Shown here: one piece after another, positions 28,380 through 36,929 of the stretch
How positions within the stretch are numbered: the stretch's first letter is position 1
Layout of the letters: every line of letters starts with the position of its first letter
Assembly: GCA_000403255.2 (NCBI GenBank)
Contig: KE159593.1
Coordinates: 253,969-317,968 of the forward strand
DNA from: Lachnospiraceae bacterium 3-1
Lineage (GTDB): Bacteria; Bacillota; Clostridia; Lachnospirales; Lachnospiraceae
Length of the DNA: 64,000 nt
Reading direction: 5' to 3'
Position numbers and translations under genes: made by a program
The notes under the pieces: generated by a model
Seen by the model: the letters and a program-made list of their open reading frames with translations, nothing else
Database searches by the model: none
Told to the model about the DNA's origin: nothing

Positions 28380-28412
28380 ACGCCTCCTTCCGTTCAAGGC
28401 TCGGAACGGAGG
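28380..28412 (-). promoter_or_regulatory. Leader hairpin that can mask the toxin RBS
   Basis: On the minus strand CCTCCGTTCC and GAACGGAAGGAGG can pair around CGAGCCTT, placing GGAGG in a stem. This is the layout used by Fst-type toxin mRNAs. Confidence 0.5.
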
Positions 28413-28439
28413 TATTCACACCCTATCGGCTTCCCTGGT

Positions 28440-28980
28440 AAGCATATTATATTGTCATGGTGCAGTAATTCTCCGATCTGAAATCGGAGTAAACAGGTCG
28501 CATTTAAAATGCGGGTGCAAGATTGCGTTGAGTGTATTTTCAAAAGTTGCTAAAGCCAACTTTTCACATTTGGAATGAGCAAAGGTGGATCTGATTAGAC
28601 CCCTCGCCGTAATTTCCGGGGCGGTATCCCTTAATTTGCAGTATGCCGTGTGACGCTCTCAGCCGTCCATATACGGGCAGTATAGCTATTGATGGTTGAT
28701 TTTATCAATGGATGCATAAAACGTCTGTATAGGGCGAATAGAGCAGAATTTTCAGTTGTATAGAGTTTTCGCATAATTGGCGAATACTGCCAACCAAAGC
28801 CATTTGTCCGTGGTTAGAGTCATTTGGCTTTACGTGACGGACATTTTCCCTTTACCTCTTCCCATAATTACCAGCACCCATGCCGCTGATTTGACGCACC
28901 AGTTTTGGGGTGTCCGTTAGCAGAAGGGAAAATTCCCTTCTGCTGGACGAAGTCCAAAGTGGCTTGGTTATTCTTGGCGG
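28440..28980. other. Gene-free structured stretch
   Basis: About 540 bp with no credible ORF but several stems: CTCCGAT/ATCGGAG (about 28470-28488), and AGCAGAAGGGAA with TTCCCTTCTGCT (28919-28946), a 12-bp stem with a 4-nt loop. It lies between the toxin locus and the repressor. A structured RNA or cis-acting site is possible; nothing specific is recognised. Confidence 0.35.
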
Positions 28981-28982
28981 AG

Positions 28983-29648
28983 TTATTCGTAAAATTCATC
29001 TTCTATTTCAGTATATTTTTTGATTTCAGTAAGTTCATTAACTCTTTTTCTTGCTTCGGATTGTCCTAAACCATTTAATTTTCGATAGTCTTCAAGGAAA
29101 AATTTTTCTTGAGTTTTTGTAATGCGTTCACAGGCCTCTAAAAAATTACTATAATTTCTGGCATAAGAAAGTGGATTTTGTGCCATATCTTCTTTTAATT
29201 CTGGATATAAAGATAAATCTCCTACTATTTTTTCTATATTTACGGCAAGAAATGAAGCTATACTTTTTATGATTTCTATAGGGGGCAAATCCTTGTTTCC
29301 TTCACATTCCTTAATGGCTTTTTCAGTCAATCCGGTATACTCAGCTAGTTCTTTTTGAGTTAATCCCTGTTTTTCACGTTCTTCACGAATTGTATCGCCT
29401 ATAGATGATTTGTATACGTCTCGCATTATTTCATTCCAGAGTTCATCTGATGATTTACCCGTTTTTAAATAATCTATTGATACATTAAGGGCTTCTGCTA
29501 TTTTTCTTAATTGTTCTTGACGCGGTTCTCTTTTATTCAATTCATACTGCTGAATGGTACCAGTTGCCATGCCGCATTTTTCAGCTAATTGTTTTTGAGT
29601 GTACTTTTTTTCTTTTCTGATTTTTTGTATTATTTGCCCAGTTGTCAT
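28983..29648 (-). CDS. Phage-type repressor with two XRE domains
   Basis: A 221-residue protein with two helix-turn-helix domains in tandem. The first, residues 5-60, reads KYTQKQLAEKCGMATGTIQQYE. The second, about residues 80-140, reads GLTQKELAEYTGLTEKAIKECE. A helical C-terminal tail follows. No LexA-like peptidase is present, so induction would not be by RecA-driven self-cleavage. It is divergent from the Cro-like gene, with palindromic sites in between, as in a lysogeny switch. Confidence 0.85.
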   Translation of the reverse strand: MTTGQIIQKIRKEKKYTQKQLAEKCGMATGTIQQYELNKREPRQEQLRKIAEALNVSIDYLKTGKSSDELWNEIMRDVYKSSIGDTIREEREKQGLTQKELAEYTGLTEKAIKECEGNKDLPPIEIIKSIASFLAVNIEKIVGDLSLYPELKEDMAQNPLSYARNYSNFLEACERITKTQEKFFLEDYRKLNGLGQSEARKRVNELTEIKKYTEIEDEFYE

Positions 29649-29738
29649 AGTTACTACCTCTCCCTATTAGATTAAATAACTATAACACAAAAAAAATACT
29701 GACACAATCAAAATGAGTATATTTTTTCAAAAATCCTA

Positions 29739-29790
29739 TTGAACTTTCAATTTGAATATGCTATGATTATAACACATTCAAATTGAATGT
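29739..29790 (+). promoter_or_regulatory. Early promoter with repressor operators
   Basis: TTGAAC (29739-29744) and TATGAT (29762-29767) have a 17-bp spacer that contains TCAATTTGAATA. A perfect 17-bp palindrome, ACATTCAA-A-TTGAATGT (29774-29790), overlaps the expected start site. The half-site TTCAA/TTGAA thus occurs twice, placed to block the rightward promoter. Confidence 0.8.
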
Positions 29791-29818
29791 CAATAAAATT
29801 TGAAAAAGGAGAAAATCA

Positions 29819-30028
29819 ATGAAATTGAAACTCGACACAAAGAAGATTTACCTCGCAATGGCTGAAAAGGGACTCACTGTAACAGAAATTGCCAAAGCTG
29901 GTGGAGTGAGCCAACAGGCGGTATCTAACGCACTGAACGGGAACCGAGTAGGCAAAGTTAAGGTTGTTCCGGCAATCTGTAAGGCGTTGGATTTTTCAGC
30001 TAAAGACATTGTAATCATTGAGGACTAA
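29819..30028 (+). CDS. Cro-like XRE regulator
   Basis: A 69-residue helix-turn-helix protein (LTVTEIAKAGGVSQQAVSNALNG) ending in an acidic tail. It is the first gene of the rightward early operon, opposite the repressor. AAAGGAG precedes the ATG. Confidence 0.85.
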   Translation: MKLKLDTKKIYLAMAEKGLTVTEIAKAGGVSQQAVSNALNGNRVGKVKVVPAICKALDFSAKDIVIIED

Positions 30029-30044
30029 GGAAGGAGACAAACCA

Positions 30045-30239
30045 ATGAAAATCAGCAGAGATAAAGTTGACATCTGCCGGGCAAGGAAGAAAAAGAGCGT
30101 GGCAGATTTGGCAAAAGCCTATGGCGTAAGTCGGGCGAGAATGAATGTCATTCTCAACCAAAGGGAAGTATCTGTTGTTTCCGCTGGAAGATTAGCAGAT
30201 GCTCTTGGTGTCGATGTAACTGAAATTTTGGAGGATTAA
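30045..30239 (+). CDS. Small XRE regulator
   Basis: A 64-residue helix-turn-helix protein (KSVADLAKAYGVSRARMNVILN), similar in layout to its upstream neighbour. The ATG at 30045 follows GGAAGGAGA. It is in the early operon; target unknown. Confidence 0.8.
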   Translation: MKISRDKVDICRARKKKSVADLAKAYGVSRARMNVILNQREVSVVSAGRLADALGVDVTEILED

Positions 30240-30258
30240 AGAAAGGAGAAAACAGACA

Positions 30259-30564
30259 ATGGCAAAGAAAGTATTCACAGATTATTACATGGCAGATGAA
30301 GAGAGATTAAAAGGTTATACGGTGGCAAATGTTGCCTTCGGCACTAATGCGGCAGATTCCGGTATGCTGATTGAGCTGGAACGGGAAGTAGACAACGTGG
30401 TTCTGGGTATTGATATTTTTTATGACCCAGACAATGAGGAACTGGAAGAGCCATGCCAGATTTCGCAGGAGTATGTGAAACGTATCTACCAGCTTCCAGA
30501 AGAGCCAGAAAAGAAGGTATGTCAGTGTGGAAATGGTAAGTGCCACACTGAATGCAAAGGGTGA
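30259..30564 (+). CDS. Hypothetical phage early protein
   Basis: A 101-residue acidic protein with a C-terminal CxC...CxxxC cluster (CQCGNGKCHTEC) that could bind metal. Not recognised. AAAGGAG precedes the ATG; it lies in the early operon. Confidence 0.65.
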   Translation: MAKKVFTDYYMADEERLKGYTVANVAFGTNAADSGMLIELEREVDNVVLGIDIFYDPDNEELEEPCQISQEYVKRIYQLPEEPEKKVCQCGNGKCHTECKG

Positions 30565-30568
30565 TTTT

Positions 30569-30769
30569 ATGACGAAGGAAGAGTTTGACGCAATGGTGGC
30601 CGCAGAAGAAAAACGGCTTGGCGTTGGCAACCAAGAGTTCATGCAACGCCACAATGAGATTATGCGTATGATTGACGAAGCGCGGCAGAATGGAGGGAAA
30701 TCAGATGGGACAGACCGTACAGATGGTGACGCTGAAAGAAGCATCCAGCCGGACAGGGATAAGCTATGA
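30569..30769 (+). CDS. Hypothetical small phage protein
   Basis: A 66-residue charged protein (MTKEEFDAMVAAEEKRLG) starting 5 bp after the previous stop and overlapping the next gene by 65 bp in another frame. The overlap suggests compact, coupled translation. Function unknown. Confidence 0.55.
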   Translation: MTKEEFDAMVAAEEKRLGVGNQEFMQRHNEIMRMIDEARQNGGKSDGTDRTDGDAERSIQPDRDKL

Positions 30770-30899
30770 CAGGCTGCGGAAGATGTGCATTAACCGCCAA
30801 ATTGTCTATATTAAGGCAGGGAGTAAGTTTTTGATTAACTGGGATAAGTTGGTGGATTACCTGAATGTTGGGGATAAGGAGGGCAGTAAGAGAGGATAA
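30705..30899 (+). CDS. Excisionase-type (MerR-like) DNA-binding protein
   Basis: A 64-residue protein. VTLKEASSRTGISYDRLRKMCINRQI followed by a basic wing and LVDYLN matches the HTH_17/excisionase fold. GGAGGGAAA precedes the ATG. It may direct excision with the integrase or act in replication control. Confidence 0.75.
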   Translation: MGQTVQMVTLKEASSRTGISYDRLRKMCINRQIVYIKAGSKFLINWDKLVDYLNVGDKEGSKRG

Positions 30900-30907
30900 A
30901 ATCTAAA

Positions 30908-31762
30908 ATGGCTGACAATAAAAAATATTATTACATAAGACTTAAAGAAAATTTTTTTGATTCTGAAAACATTATTTTTATAGAAAATATGAAAAATGGA
31001 ATTAATTTTTCTAACATTCTTTTGAAACTTTATTTAAAAAGTTTAAAGACAAATGGACGTTTAATGGTTAATGATATCATTCCTTATGATACAAAAATGA
31101 TAGCAATAATCACCAGGCAAAAGGAAAAAATTGTGAAAGAAGCATTGGAAGTATTTAGGGAGTATGGACTAATTGAAGTGCTTGAAAATGGGGCTATATA
31201 TATGTGCGACATACAAAATCTCATAGGGAAAAGCACAACGGAGGCGGACAGGAAAAGGGAGTATGACAGAAGGATGACTTCGGAAAAGAAATCTTTGAAA
31301 AATGTTGGAGAAATCTCCGAGAAATGCATACCAGAGATTATAGATAAGAGATTAGAGATTAAAGATAATAAAAGAGATAAAAGAGAAAATGCGGATTATC
31401 AGCAGATAGCTGATATGTATAACGAGATTTGTATCTCGTTCCCCCGCTTAACTAAACTATCCGATTCCAGAAAGAAGGCAATCAAGGCAAGATTGAAGCA
31501 GTATACCATTGAGGACTTTAAAAGGCTTTTCACAATGGCAGAGGAAAGCAACTTTCTAAAAGGGCAGAATAACCGGGACTGGTCCGCAAACTTCGACTGG
31601 CTTGTTAAGGATGCAAACATGGCAAAGGTCCTTGACGGCAATTATGCGGACAGGCAGCCAGCACAGCAGGAACCGGAGGAAGGAGGGAGGACACAGTATA
31701 GGAGCTATGAAGAATTTGAAAGGGAACTTAGGGAATCGCTTGGAGAAGAAGGAGCTGTCTAG
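30908..31762 (+). CDS. Phage replisome organizer protein
   Basis: A 284-residue protein. The N-terminal winged-helix domain matches the replisome organizer family (KKYYYIRLKENFFDSENI, then IIPYDTKMIAIITRQKEKIVKEAL). A charged linker follows, and the C-terminal part (YNEICISFPRLTKLSDSRKKAIKARL) is the DnaD-like region that contacts helicase-loading proteins. It overlaps the loader gene by 56 bp. Confidence 0.85.
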   Translation: MADNKKYYYIRLKENFFDSENIIFIENMKNGINFSNILLKLYLKSLKTNGRLMVNDIIPYDTKMIAIITRQKEKIVKEALEVFREYGLIEVLENGAIYMCDIQNLIGKSTTEADRKREYDRRMTSEKKSLKNVGEISEKCIPEIIDKRLEIKDNKRDKRENADYQQIADMYNEICISFPRLTKLSDSRKKAIKARLKQYTIEDFKRLFTMAEESNFLKGQNNRDWSANFDWLVKDANMAKVLDGNYADRQPAQQEPEEGGRTQYRSYEEFERELRESLGEEGAV

Positions 31763-32489
31763 GGAGAAAGTGGAGCTTGTGGATGGGAACCTGTGCGAGC
31801 TTGTGGGGTATGAGGTAAAGGATTATGGCTTCACGGAATATGTTGAAAACATTGAAATAAGCAATGGGCAATTCCGGCGATCCAGGTCAATGATACCGTT
31901 CAAGTATTTGGATGCGGACATGACAAAGTTTAAATGGGATGTATATGGCTGCGACATAGCGTTGGAGAAAGAAAAGGCAGAATCTTTCATAACAAGGTTC
32001 CAAGAATACCAGAAGTGTGGGAAAGGGCTGTATATATTTTCGAGGACGAAAGGCAGCGGCAAAACGTTCCTTAGCTGCGCCCTGGCGAATGAGGTCATGG
32101 AAAGGCAGGATATATGCGTGAAATTTATTTCAGTGCCGGAACTTTTGGAAATGACGAAGAAAAGCTATAAGGACTTTGCAAAGGAAGAGGATTTGGAACG
32201 GGTGAAAGGCGCAGACCTCCTCATACTGGATGACATCGGGACAGAAACGAAAAAAGAGTGGGTGGACACAGAACTGTTCCGCATGATTGATAACCGGAAT
32301 AATAGCAGGAAGGTTACAATTTTCACAAGCAATGTTGAGATGGACAATCTGAAGCTCGACGACCGCATAGTGGACAGGATATTTGAGACCTGCATAAGGA
32401 TCCATCTGCCAGAGAAGCCAATACGGGCAATGAATGCGGATAAAGAAAATATGAAATTCATGCAAAAAGTATTGAGAACGGGGACATAA
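31707..32489 (+). CDS. DnaC/IstB-like helicase loader ATPase
   Basis: A 260-residue AAA+ protein. Walker A is IFSRTKGSGKTFLS, Walker B is LLILDDIGTE, and sensor 1 is TIFTSN. It should load replicative helicase at the phage origin with the upstream organizer. The ATG at 31707 follows AGGAG and overlaps the upstream gene. Confidence 0.88.
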   Translation: MKNLKGNLGNRLEKKELSREKVELVDGNLCELVGYEVKDYGFTEYVENIEISNGQFRRSRSMIPFKYLDADMTKFKWDVYGCDIALEKEKAESFITRFQEYQKCGKGLYIFSRTKGSGKTFLSCALANEVMERQDICVKFISVPELLEMTKKSYKDFAKEEDLERVKGADLLILDDIGTETKKEWVDTELFRMIDNRNNSRKVTIFTSNVEMDNLKLDDRIVDRIFETCIRIHLPEKPIRAMNADKENMKFMQKVLRTGT

Positions 32490-32532
32490 TTTGAATTTAC
32501 AGTGCCAACAGGGGGCAGGAAGGAGCGGCAGC

Positions 32533-32655
32533 ATGTGGATTAAGGAACTGTTGTTATTGGCAGGGCAGCTTGGGGAAGATGATTCCTTCATAGCCCGCCA
32601 GGTATGTGCTATTTTATACCGCTACCTTGAGAAGCGGGGAAGGCTGGGAAAATAA
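32533..32655 (+). CDS. Small hypothetical phage protein
   Basis: A 40-residue peptide (MWIKELLLLAGQLGEDDSF...YRYLEKRGRLGK) with a GGAAGGAG site before the ATG. It fits the gap between the loader and the next gene. Function unknown. Confidence 0.5.
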   Translation: MWIKELLLLAGQLGEDDSFIARQVCAILYRYLEKRGRLGK

Positions 32656-32765
32656 ATGGAAAATGCCCTTGTCAGTGCGCCAACACTGGCAGGGGCTGCA
32701 CAGCCGGGGTCGTAAACATCACAGGAACATAATACCACGGCTTCTGGCAGAAAGGAAAGGGAAAA

Positions 32766-33494
32766 ATGAAAAATATAGTCAAGGACATTAAGACGGCAGC
32801 AAACTTATTTCTGAATATGCGGAAAGCAAGAAAGCATGGCGGCGCAATCAGGGTAGAGAAAAAAATACAGATTCCGGTTATCCAGTCGGGAGGATTTTAC
32901 AGCACAGTTGAGGGGTGTGCGCTTTCCCATTGCCAAAAGGAAATTGTCAATGCGGCACAGAGAGCCTTTAGCAGACTTTCAGACAGCGAAAAGCACAGGC
33001 TCACATTCTCACCGGAAGCCGGAGAATTTGCAGAGAGGGCGGCATTTTGGAAAAACCTGTTAAAGCCCACTATGCCTGAACAGCAGTACAGAAAAGCTAT
33101 TCTCACGCTTATTCGCCAGTACATACGCATTAAGAGGGATTTAACGGTAATCAGTCCTTTGAAAAGTATAGAATATCCGCTTTATCCTGATATGCCGGAA
33201 AATGCAGTAATGAGCAAATGTGACAATATGCACAGGGCGTTAATGGAAAAGCTGCATGATGATTTGTATGTGGTGTGGGATTATGACAGAAAAGCAGGAA
33301 ACAAAGCGGCGCATGAGTTCATGCACAGTAAAGAGCAAGGGCGGCTTGTGAATTTATCGCTATGGTTCAATATGTCTGATGAATACTTTAACGGCCTTGT
33401 AACCTACGGAGAATACAAGCGAGTAAGAAAGGCTTTAGATGCTTGCCTGCATAGCCTGACAATGGAAAACCAAATGAAAGGCGGTGCGGCATAA
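32766..33494 (+). CDS. Hypothetical phage protein
   Basis: A 242-residue basic, mostly helical protein with no recognised motif. It shows NIVKDIKTAANLFLNMRKARK at the start and conserved-looking aromatic positions (LYVVWDYDRKAG, WFNMSDEYFNG). GGAAAGGG precedes the ATG. It overlaps the next reading frame at its stop. Confidence 0.6.
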   Translation: MKNIVKDIKTAANLFLNMRKARKHGGAIRVEKKIQIPVIQSGGFYSTVEGCALSHCQKEIVNAAQRAFSRLSDSEKHRLTFSPEAGEFAERAAFWKNLLKPTMPEQQYRKAILTLIRQYIRIKRDLTVISPLKSIEYPLYPDMPENAVMSKCDNMHRALMEKLHDDLYVVWDYDRKAGNKAAHEFMHSKEQGRLVNLSLWFNMSDEYFNGLVTYGEYKRVRKALDACLHSLTMENQMKGGAA

Positions 33495-33520
33495 TGGCAA
33501 AGAGGGAAGGAGGCAGAAGC

Positions 33521-33739
33521 ATGAAAGACGAAAGGAAATTCAAAGAGGTTATCCACACCATAAAGGGGGCAGAGAAGGACAAGGACAGGTTCTGTAAGGC
33601 GGCAAGGATTGAGCGGGAGCCAATGAGCGATAAAAGGCTCGTGACGCTGCTTAACTATGCAGTCGGCACGCTTGCCATGGTTATGGGGTTCGCTGCGCTG
33701 TATATGGTCATCTATTTTATGGGCACATCGGGCAGATAG
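33521..33739 (+). CDS. Small membrane phage protein
   Basis: A 72-residue protein with a charged N-terminal half and one C-terminal membrane helix (YAVGTLAMVMGFAALYMVIYFM). AAGGAGG lies before the ATG at 33521; an ATG at 33494 overlaps the previous stop. Unknown role. Confidence 0.6.
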   Translation: MKDERKFKEVIHTIKGAEKDKDRFCKAARIEREPMSDKRLVTLLNYAVGTLAMVMGFAALYMVIYFMGTSGR

Positions 33740-33752
33740 GGGGTGATTCAAG

Positions 33753-33848
33753 ATGTACATACATGGCTTTATTGATGGGGTGCTTGCCTTGGCCGTGCTT
33801 GAGGTAGTTGCCCTGGTAGTTGCCGCAGCACGCTCAAAGAAAAAGTAG
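33753..33848 (+). CDS. 31-residue membrane peptide
   Basis: MYIHGFIDGVLALAVLEVV then a hydrophobic stretch and RSKKK tail. GGGGGTGATT precedes the ATG, 13 bp after the previous gene. It is like other single-helix phage peptides; role unknown. Confidence 0.5.
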   Translation: MYIHGFIDGVLALAVLEVVALVVAAARSKKK

Positions 33849-33977
33849 TTTGGCATGGAGGGTGGTGTCATGCCATCCTCCCCTGCATTGGGGCGAACGA
33901 AACGGCGCTTAACTTGGTACAACGGATTTCTGATTCCATGATACCATAAAGGAAAGAAAAACATTTAGGAGGACGCT

Positions 33978-34310
33978 ATGGGTGAAGCTTCGTTGCGGAT
34001 TGAGGCGCATTTATGGTTCAGAAACTTTGACGAATATGCAGAGCGTGAAAAGGAGCTTTATGAACTGCTGGGAAGGCTGCATGGCACTGGCAGCGTGATT
34101 GTATTTTTCAGGGCGACGCCGGAATACGTGGAAATCCCTGGGGCGTGTTATGATCACATGGACGAAAAACAGGCAGGCAAACTGATAGATTTCTGCGGCA
34201 GGGATAATATAGATTTTGTTGTCCGGGTAAGCCGGAATGCAGAAAGGGGATTGGGGTGTCTGCGTGAGAAACAAAGGCAGGATGAACGAAAGGCAAAAAG
34301 CGTTTGCTGA
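33978..34310 (+). CDS. Hypothetical phage protein
   Basis: A 110-residue protein (MGEASLRIEAHLWFRNFDEY) with two possible beta-alpha units; its C-terminus is basic. AGGAGGA precedes the ATG. It overlaps the start of the terminase gene. Not recognised. Confidence 0.6.
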   Translation: MGEASLRIEAHLWFRNFDEYAEREKELYELLGRLHGTGSVIVFFRATPEYVEIPGACYDHMDEKQAGKLIDFCGRDNIDFVVRVSRNAERGLGCLREKQRQDERKAKSVC

Positions 34311-34755
34311 TTATTACATAGAGTGCGGAAACGCCACGGAATCAGCAAGGAGGGCAGGGTATAAACAGCCAAAGCAACAAGGAAGCAGATTGTTGACCAA
34401 TGTTGACCTTTTGGAATACATAAAGAGCCGCGCTGCCCTTTCGGAACAAAAGCGAATTGCATCCGGTGATGAAGTCCTGCAATTCTTCACAAGGGTAATG
34501 TATGGGGAAGAGGAGGGCGTATCTATGCCTGACAGGATTAAGGCAGGGCGGGAGATATTGAAGCGGGATATTGCTGATAAGAAACTGGAAATAGAACTGC
34601 TCAAACTGGAAAGCAGGCAGGGAGAAGAAGCGGAGGAATCCGATATGGATGATGCCATGCTGGACGCCCTGAACGCATCGGCGATAGAAGTATGGGGAGG
34701 TGGTGAGGATGGCGGCGCGGTTGACGGATGCGCAGAAAAAGAAGATAGTGGCTGA
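34282..34755 (+). CDS. terS: Small terminase subunit
   Basis: A 157-residue protein with the Terminase_2 opening: LTxKQ-like MNERQKAFADYYIECGNATESARRAGYK and a helical oligomer region. An acidic tail follows. It would recognise phage DNA for packaging. A GTG at 34264 is an alternative start. No large terminase subunit follows, so the packaging module is incomplete here. Confidence 0.75.
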   Translation: MNERQKAFADYYIECGNATESARRAGYKQPKQQGSRLLTNVDLLEYIKSRAALSEQKRIASGDEVLQFFTRVMYGEEEGVSMPDRIKAGREILKRDIADKKLEIELLKLESRQGEEAEESDMDDAMLDALNASAIEVWGGGEDGGAVDGCAEKEDSG

Positions 34756-35164
34756 TTATTCAGTGACTGGAAGCTATAGAGCAACGGCAAAGCATTTCGG
34801 GGTGTCTGACCAAACTGTCCGCAGGGTATGCTGCAGCGAGCCGGAAATATCGCGGAAAGTCGCACAAAAAAAGGAAGAGAACACGGCCGATATGCTTTCT
34901 TTTATGGAGAGCAGGAAACGCAAGGCACAGGGTGTAATAGACAGATGTCTGGACATTCTTCCGGAAAAACTGAAAAGTGCCAGTGCCTCGCAGGTGGCAA
35001 CGGTAATGGGCATTGTTGCAGACAAATTTGCAAAGGCCCCAAATTTTGGAGGCACATCCGTTACGATTGTTGACGACATTCCCAAAGTACTGGAAAACAT
35101 GGAGACCCTTGCAGATATTGTAAGGCATCCAGTCCCAAATCGGGATATTTCGGATTATGAATAA
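34709..35164 (+). CDS. Helix-turn-helix phage protein
   Basis: A 151-residue protein. The N-terminus has a recombinase/transposase-like HTH (LTDAQKKKIVADYSVTGSYRATAKHFGVSDQTVRRV). The remainder is helical and resembles phage regulatory or small-terminase-like proteins. GGGGAGGTGG precedes the ATG and it overlaps terS by 47 bp. Confidence 0.7.
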   Translation: MAARLTDAQKKKIVADYSVTGSYRATAKHFGVSDQTVRRVCCSEPEISRKVAQKKEENTADMLSFMESRKRKAQGVIDRCLDILPEKLKSASASQVATVMGIVADKFAKAPNFGGTSVTIVDDIPKVLENMETLADIVRHPVPNRDISDYE

Positions 35165-35188
35165 AAAATATGAACGGAGGATTTCAAC

Positions 35189-35956
35189 ATGAAGAAAAGC
35201 AATATTGAATATTACAGGAAAGCGGTTAGGCTGGCAGAGGGCGCAAGCGGCGCTATCAGCAAAGCAAGGGCAGATTATGAGCATGGGTGCGAAGTGGCAA
35301 AAGGGGCTTATGAAGCTGACCTTTTGGGAGAGAAAGGCTATCAGGACAGGTTAAAGGAACTGGAAGCGGAGCGGGATGCACTGATAGAAAATAGCTTGTC
35401 CCGGATTCTAACCGTGGTTGATGAATATGATGCAGAGATGGCAGAACTTGGGAAACTGGACGGAAGCATGGTTGACAGCGGCACAATGGCACTCCTGAAC
35501 AGCGGCATAAATCTTAGCCATGCGGACTATCAGGAGCTGGCAAATAAGCACGCAGACAATGCTGTTATGACACGGATTCTCAAGGAGCGGTATAACGCAA
35601 ACAGGCCGCAGGAAAAAGGGACAGGCATCACAATAGTGCAGTTCGGCCAATCCCCGGCAGACAGGTCAGAAACATTCAGCAAGTTTGTAAGGACGGTCTA
35701 CCATGCCTGTGAATCTGGTGCGTGCCCGGCTATATCAGGGAGCGGAAAGTTAAAAACACCAAAAGACTATTACAATTTCCTTGCGCAATCTTCACTTGCG
35801 GACATGCAGCCTTATGGGGATGAAAGTTTTGATAACCTGGATGCAGATTTCCCAGTCGAAACGGTGAACGGGAAGGTGGAAAACGCAGGGAAAAAGAGCA
35901 GTAGCTTTAACAATGCGGATGTTGGCTTTGATTTCGGATTTACCCCGATAAGATGA
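35189..35956 (+). CDS. Hypothetical phage protein with coiled N-terminus
   Basis: A 255-residue protein. Residues 1-75 are alanine- and glutamate-rich with coiled-coil character (KAVRLAEGASGAISKARADY). The rest has no recognised motif. GGAGG precedes the ATG. It may be a late-gene remnant. Confidence 0.6.
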   Translation: MKKSNIEYYRKAVRLAEGASGAISKARADYEHGCEVAKGAYEADLLGEKGYQDRLKELEAERDALIENSLSRILTVVDEYDAEMAELGKLDGSMVDSGTMALLNSGINLSHADYQELANKHADNAVMTRILKERYNANRPQEKGTGITIVQFGQSPADRSETFSKFVRTVYHACESGACPAISGSGKLKTPKDYYNFLAQSSLADMQPYGDESFDNLDADFPVETVNGKVENAGKKSSSFNNADVGFDFGFTPIR

Positions 35957-35997
35957 CAGTATTTGCAGGGATGCCCTTAGGAAGGAGGATTAGGGAA

Positions 35998-36357
35998 ATG
36001 GGAATGGCAATAGAGGCACAGGAGGCATACGGCTGCCGTGGTCAGCGTACGGCATCACGCCGGAACAGAAAAAGGAGCTGATAGAAATCGCAAAACAGGA
36101 AGAATATGCCGGCCTGGTGCTTGCAGCCGCCCTAAAGGCAGATAGGCAGGCCGCAGGGCATATTGTCCTGTCCGTTACGAAAGGGCTCTCATATGAGCAT
36201 ATTGAATTTGATGGGAAACTTGGCAGGTGCCCGCTTGGAAGGACAGACTTTTATGGTGCGCGGCGGCTGTTTTACCATTATCTGGACATTGCGCTCAAAG
36301 ATGTACGGGGACATCCCCACGGCCAAGTTAGCACGTCACGTTTGATACAAAATAAAT
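35998..36357 (+). pseudogene. Truncated, frameshifted phage gene
   Basis: A start with GGAGG (MGMAIEAQEA) runs out of frame after a few codons. The likely original frame continues as LPWSAYGITPEQKKELIEIA through FYGARRLFYHYLDIALKD to 36357. Near its end a second frame reads MYGDIPTAKLARHV, suggesting another break. This marks where the phage gene order stops. Confidence 0.6.
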
Positions 36358-36399
36358 AAGGCGTTTGCCCCGATTTATAGGGGTAAATGCCTTATTTGA
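36358..36399 (+). terminator. Terminator at end of phage module
   Basis: AAGGCGTTTGCCCC pairs with AGGGGTAAATGCCTT around a 7-nt loop, followed by ATTTGAT. It ends the rightward phage operon. Confidence 0.75.
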
Positions 36400-36533
36400 T
36401 GATTGGAAGCGGTAAATGAGTGGGGATTTGAGGAGGGGATTATACTGTGAAGATGGCGAGGTTTTGAGAGTGATTTTACACGATGCACCATTTTGCACCA
36501 AAAGCATTAACTGATTTTAGATGATCTTATACG

Positions 36534-36776
36534 CTCTCACCCCTCCCGTACCACACAGCGAACGGCAAAACCGAATCCGCGGGAAGCATTATTATGGTAA
36601 TCGACGCCCATTGGGTAACTATATATACTGTAGCTATTTGAGTTTTGACTAGCGACAGCTGACCACCAAAGACCAAATACGATGCGCGTGTTGACATAAC
36701 CATGGCTATGAACGTAATCGCCCGTACGGAGAAAGTTGAGAGGTATGTAGATAGTTTTACGAGCTTCTATTTCCAT
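36534..36776 (-). pseudogene. Variable FISUMP-type C-terminal cassette A
   Basis: A 79-codon fragment that matches the end of Fibrobacter succinogenes major paralogous domain (TIGR02145-like) proteins. It begins LNFLRTG, has a WWS core and ends RGFGFAVRCVVREG. The last 40 bp (36534-36573) are identical to cassettes B and C, while the middle differs. The first residues (MEIEARKTIYIP) are not a signal peptide and no N-terminal domain is present. It is either a silent cassette or a relic. Confidence 0.65.
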
Positions 36777-36861
36777 TTGTGAGAAGCTACCCCTATCACA
36801 ATTGTTAGCCCCAAAATCAATAACAGCTTGATTGTGGCATTTTTATGTACTTATTTGAGCC

Positions 36862-36890
36862 TTGCATGGGTGGTACATGGGCGGTATAAT
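36862..36890 (+). promoter_or_regulatory. Promoter of the Imm51-like gene
   Basis: TTGCAT and TATAAT with a 17-bp spacer, 40 bp before the start codon. Confidence 0.65.
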
Positions 36891-36929
36891 GAATCCACTC
36901 TAGCATATCAACAGTAAGGAGAATATATT

